A stretch of DNA of 6,879 bases from positions 1 through 6,879 of the forward strand of contig JAEKKE010000224.1 in NCBI GenBank assembly GCA_019510535.1, given 5' to 3'. This document shows positions 6,491 through 6,879 of the stretch, piece after piece (position 1 is the first letter of the stretch; every line of letters begins with the position of its first letter). Both the position numbers and the translations under genes were made by a program. The stretch comes from Acidobacteriota bacterium (GTDB taxonomy: Bacteria > Acidobacteriota > Terriglobia > Terriglobales > Acidobacteriaceae). A model generated the notes under the pieces. It had not been told where the DNA came from, searched no databases, and was given only the letters and a program-made list of their open reading frames with translations.

Positions 6491-6630
6491 GGTGGGAGCA
6501 GCGGGCTTCAGCCCGCTGATAAAGGGATAAAAGTAGATGGGCTTTAGCCCTGGGCCTCTTCTTTCTGCGAGGAAAAGCCCATTTTCTATTGGGTCAATAG
6601 ACCGTGGGCTAAAAGCCCACGGCTCCCACC
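6491..6630. repeat. Composite palindromic element with 9-base terminal inverted repeats
   Basis: The ends are GGTGGGAGC (6491-6499) and GCTCCCACC (6622-6630), a perfect inverted repeat. Inside are three nested palindromes. CAGCGGGCT/AGCCCGCTG (6499-6507 and 6510-6518) is the first. ATGGGCTTT (6537-6545) pairs with AAAGCCCAT (6574-6582), with GGGCT/AGCCC nested at 6539-6550. CCGTGGGCT/AGCCCACGG (6602-6610 and 6614-6622, loop AAA) is the third. All share a GGGCT/AGCCC core. No coding sequence is convincing. The form suggests a non-autonomous MITE- or BIME-like element; no target-site duplication was recognised. Confidence 0.7.
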
Positions 6631-6633
6631 TGA

Positions 6634-6684
6634 TTCGAGCGAAGCTCGAATGTCCCACGATCGCGTTGCGATTGATGGGCACCC
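6634..6684 (+). repeat. Family-1 palindromic repeat, copy C (two hairpins)
   Basis: A perfect 7-bp hairpin TTCGAGC-GAA-GCTCGAA (6634-6650) comes first. TGTCCCAC and an imperfect stem CCCACGATCGC / GCGATTGATGGG around GTT (6654-6679) follow, ending in GGGCACCC. It matches the reverse complement of copy A (541-593) nearly base for base apart from loops and a few stem changes. It begins three bases after the composite element and lies 3' of purF in the same relative orientation as copies A and B to their genes. Confidence 0.8.
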
Positions 6685-6724
6685 AGTACACGGGTTATCT
6701 CGAACTTGGGATATGCCTTGGCTG

Positions 6725-6879
6725 TTACCTCTTAGAGCGCGCGGCAACCACCATGACTTCGATCAGACCCGTGGGGACTACCAGGCGGCTGACCTGGACT
6801 GTGGCGCGGACGGGTTTGTTGGGCTGCTCTTTGCTTCCGAAGCGTGACTGGTAGGCGCGGTTCATACCGTCCAGGTCCA
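6725..6879 (-). CDS. RidA/YjgF-family protein, C-terminal fragment (5' end outside window)
   Basis: Fifty C-terminal residues read on - from the window edge to TAA at 6727-6725. The segment DLDGMNRAYQSRFG, then KPVRATVQVSRLVVPTGLIEVMVVAA, matches the end of the RidA/YER057c/UK114 family. There a helix (D-MN-AY) is followed by the R-[AST]-x-V strand, with the Arg that binds the substrate carboxylate, and then by the VE[IM]-x-x-x-A strand. Family members are small trimeric proteins; RidA itself hydrolyses reactive enamines such as 2-aminoacrylate released by PLP enzymes. Which Rid subgroup this is cannot be decided without the N-terminal half. The gene converges on purF, with repeats between them. 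Confidence 0.78.
   Translation of the reverse strand, partial: DLDGMNRAYQSRFGSKEQPNKPVRATVQVSRLVVPTGLIEVMVVAARSKR

Larger units (their letters stand above)
6423..6724. other. Convergent intergenic spacer (purF / RidA-family gene)
   Basis: This 302-base spacer contains a 140-base composite of hairpins (6491-6630), followed immediately by family-1 repeat copy C (6634-6684). Bases 6423-6490 show nothing recognisable. No stem is followed by a T run on either strand, so no canonical terminator is present, although the stable hairpins may still block transcripts from both converging genes. Small open frames here (for example 6449-6691 on -) are repeat translations. Confidence 0.7.

Noticed and set aside
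6499..6622. Canonical Rho-independent terminators for purF or the RidA-family gene
   Set aside because: The stems are stable, but none is followed by a T run on either strand, so they are kept as repeats.
6449..6691. 80-codon - strand frame between purF and the RidA-family gene
   Set aside because: It is a translation of the composite palindromic element and family-1 copy C with no independent support.

Overview
The window looks like a chromosomal segment of a moderately GC-rich bacterium, most likely an acidobacterium of the Terriglobus/Granulicella/Edaphobacter group. That placement is an inference from the protein style and from intergenic spacers packed with short palindromic repeats; no sequence search was possible. 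No phage, plasmid, CRISPR, tRNA or rRNA signal was seen.

Layout: the window opens with the last 112 residues of a 2-oxoacid dehydrogenase E2 acyltransferase on +, closed by a strong intrinsic terminator. A repeat-rich spacer follows, then a class III PLP aminotransferase on - (1853 down to 616) whose coding sequence is broken. A second spacer, dense in palindromes, separates it from the divergent dut (dUTPase, +). After a short gap containing another repeat copy come purL and purF (+), which overlap by one base (TAATG) and encode the fourth and first steps of de novo purine synthesis. A roughly 300-base spacer of hairpin elements then leads to the 3' end of a RidA-family gene on -, cut by the window edge.

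The metabolic content is ordinary: dUTP sanitation, purine synthesis, a TCA-type dehydrogenase component, an aminotransferase and a Rid-type protein. Two things stand out. First, both the aminotransferase and purF carry the same kind of lesion: about 40 conserved codons are missing from the C-terminal part, and the correct C-terminus continues in a different frame. As written, neither gene makes a normal protein. Since purF is normally needed for purine prototrophy, an assembly or sequence error is a serious alternative to true pseudogenisation. Second, the spacers hold at least three kinds of palindromic repeat. One (family 1) occurs three times, each time in the same orientation 3' of a gene; another (family 2) occurs twice; the third is a 140-base composite with 9-base terminal inverted repeats. 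They look like REP/BIME- or MITE-type elements, and none carries a protein gene.
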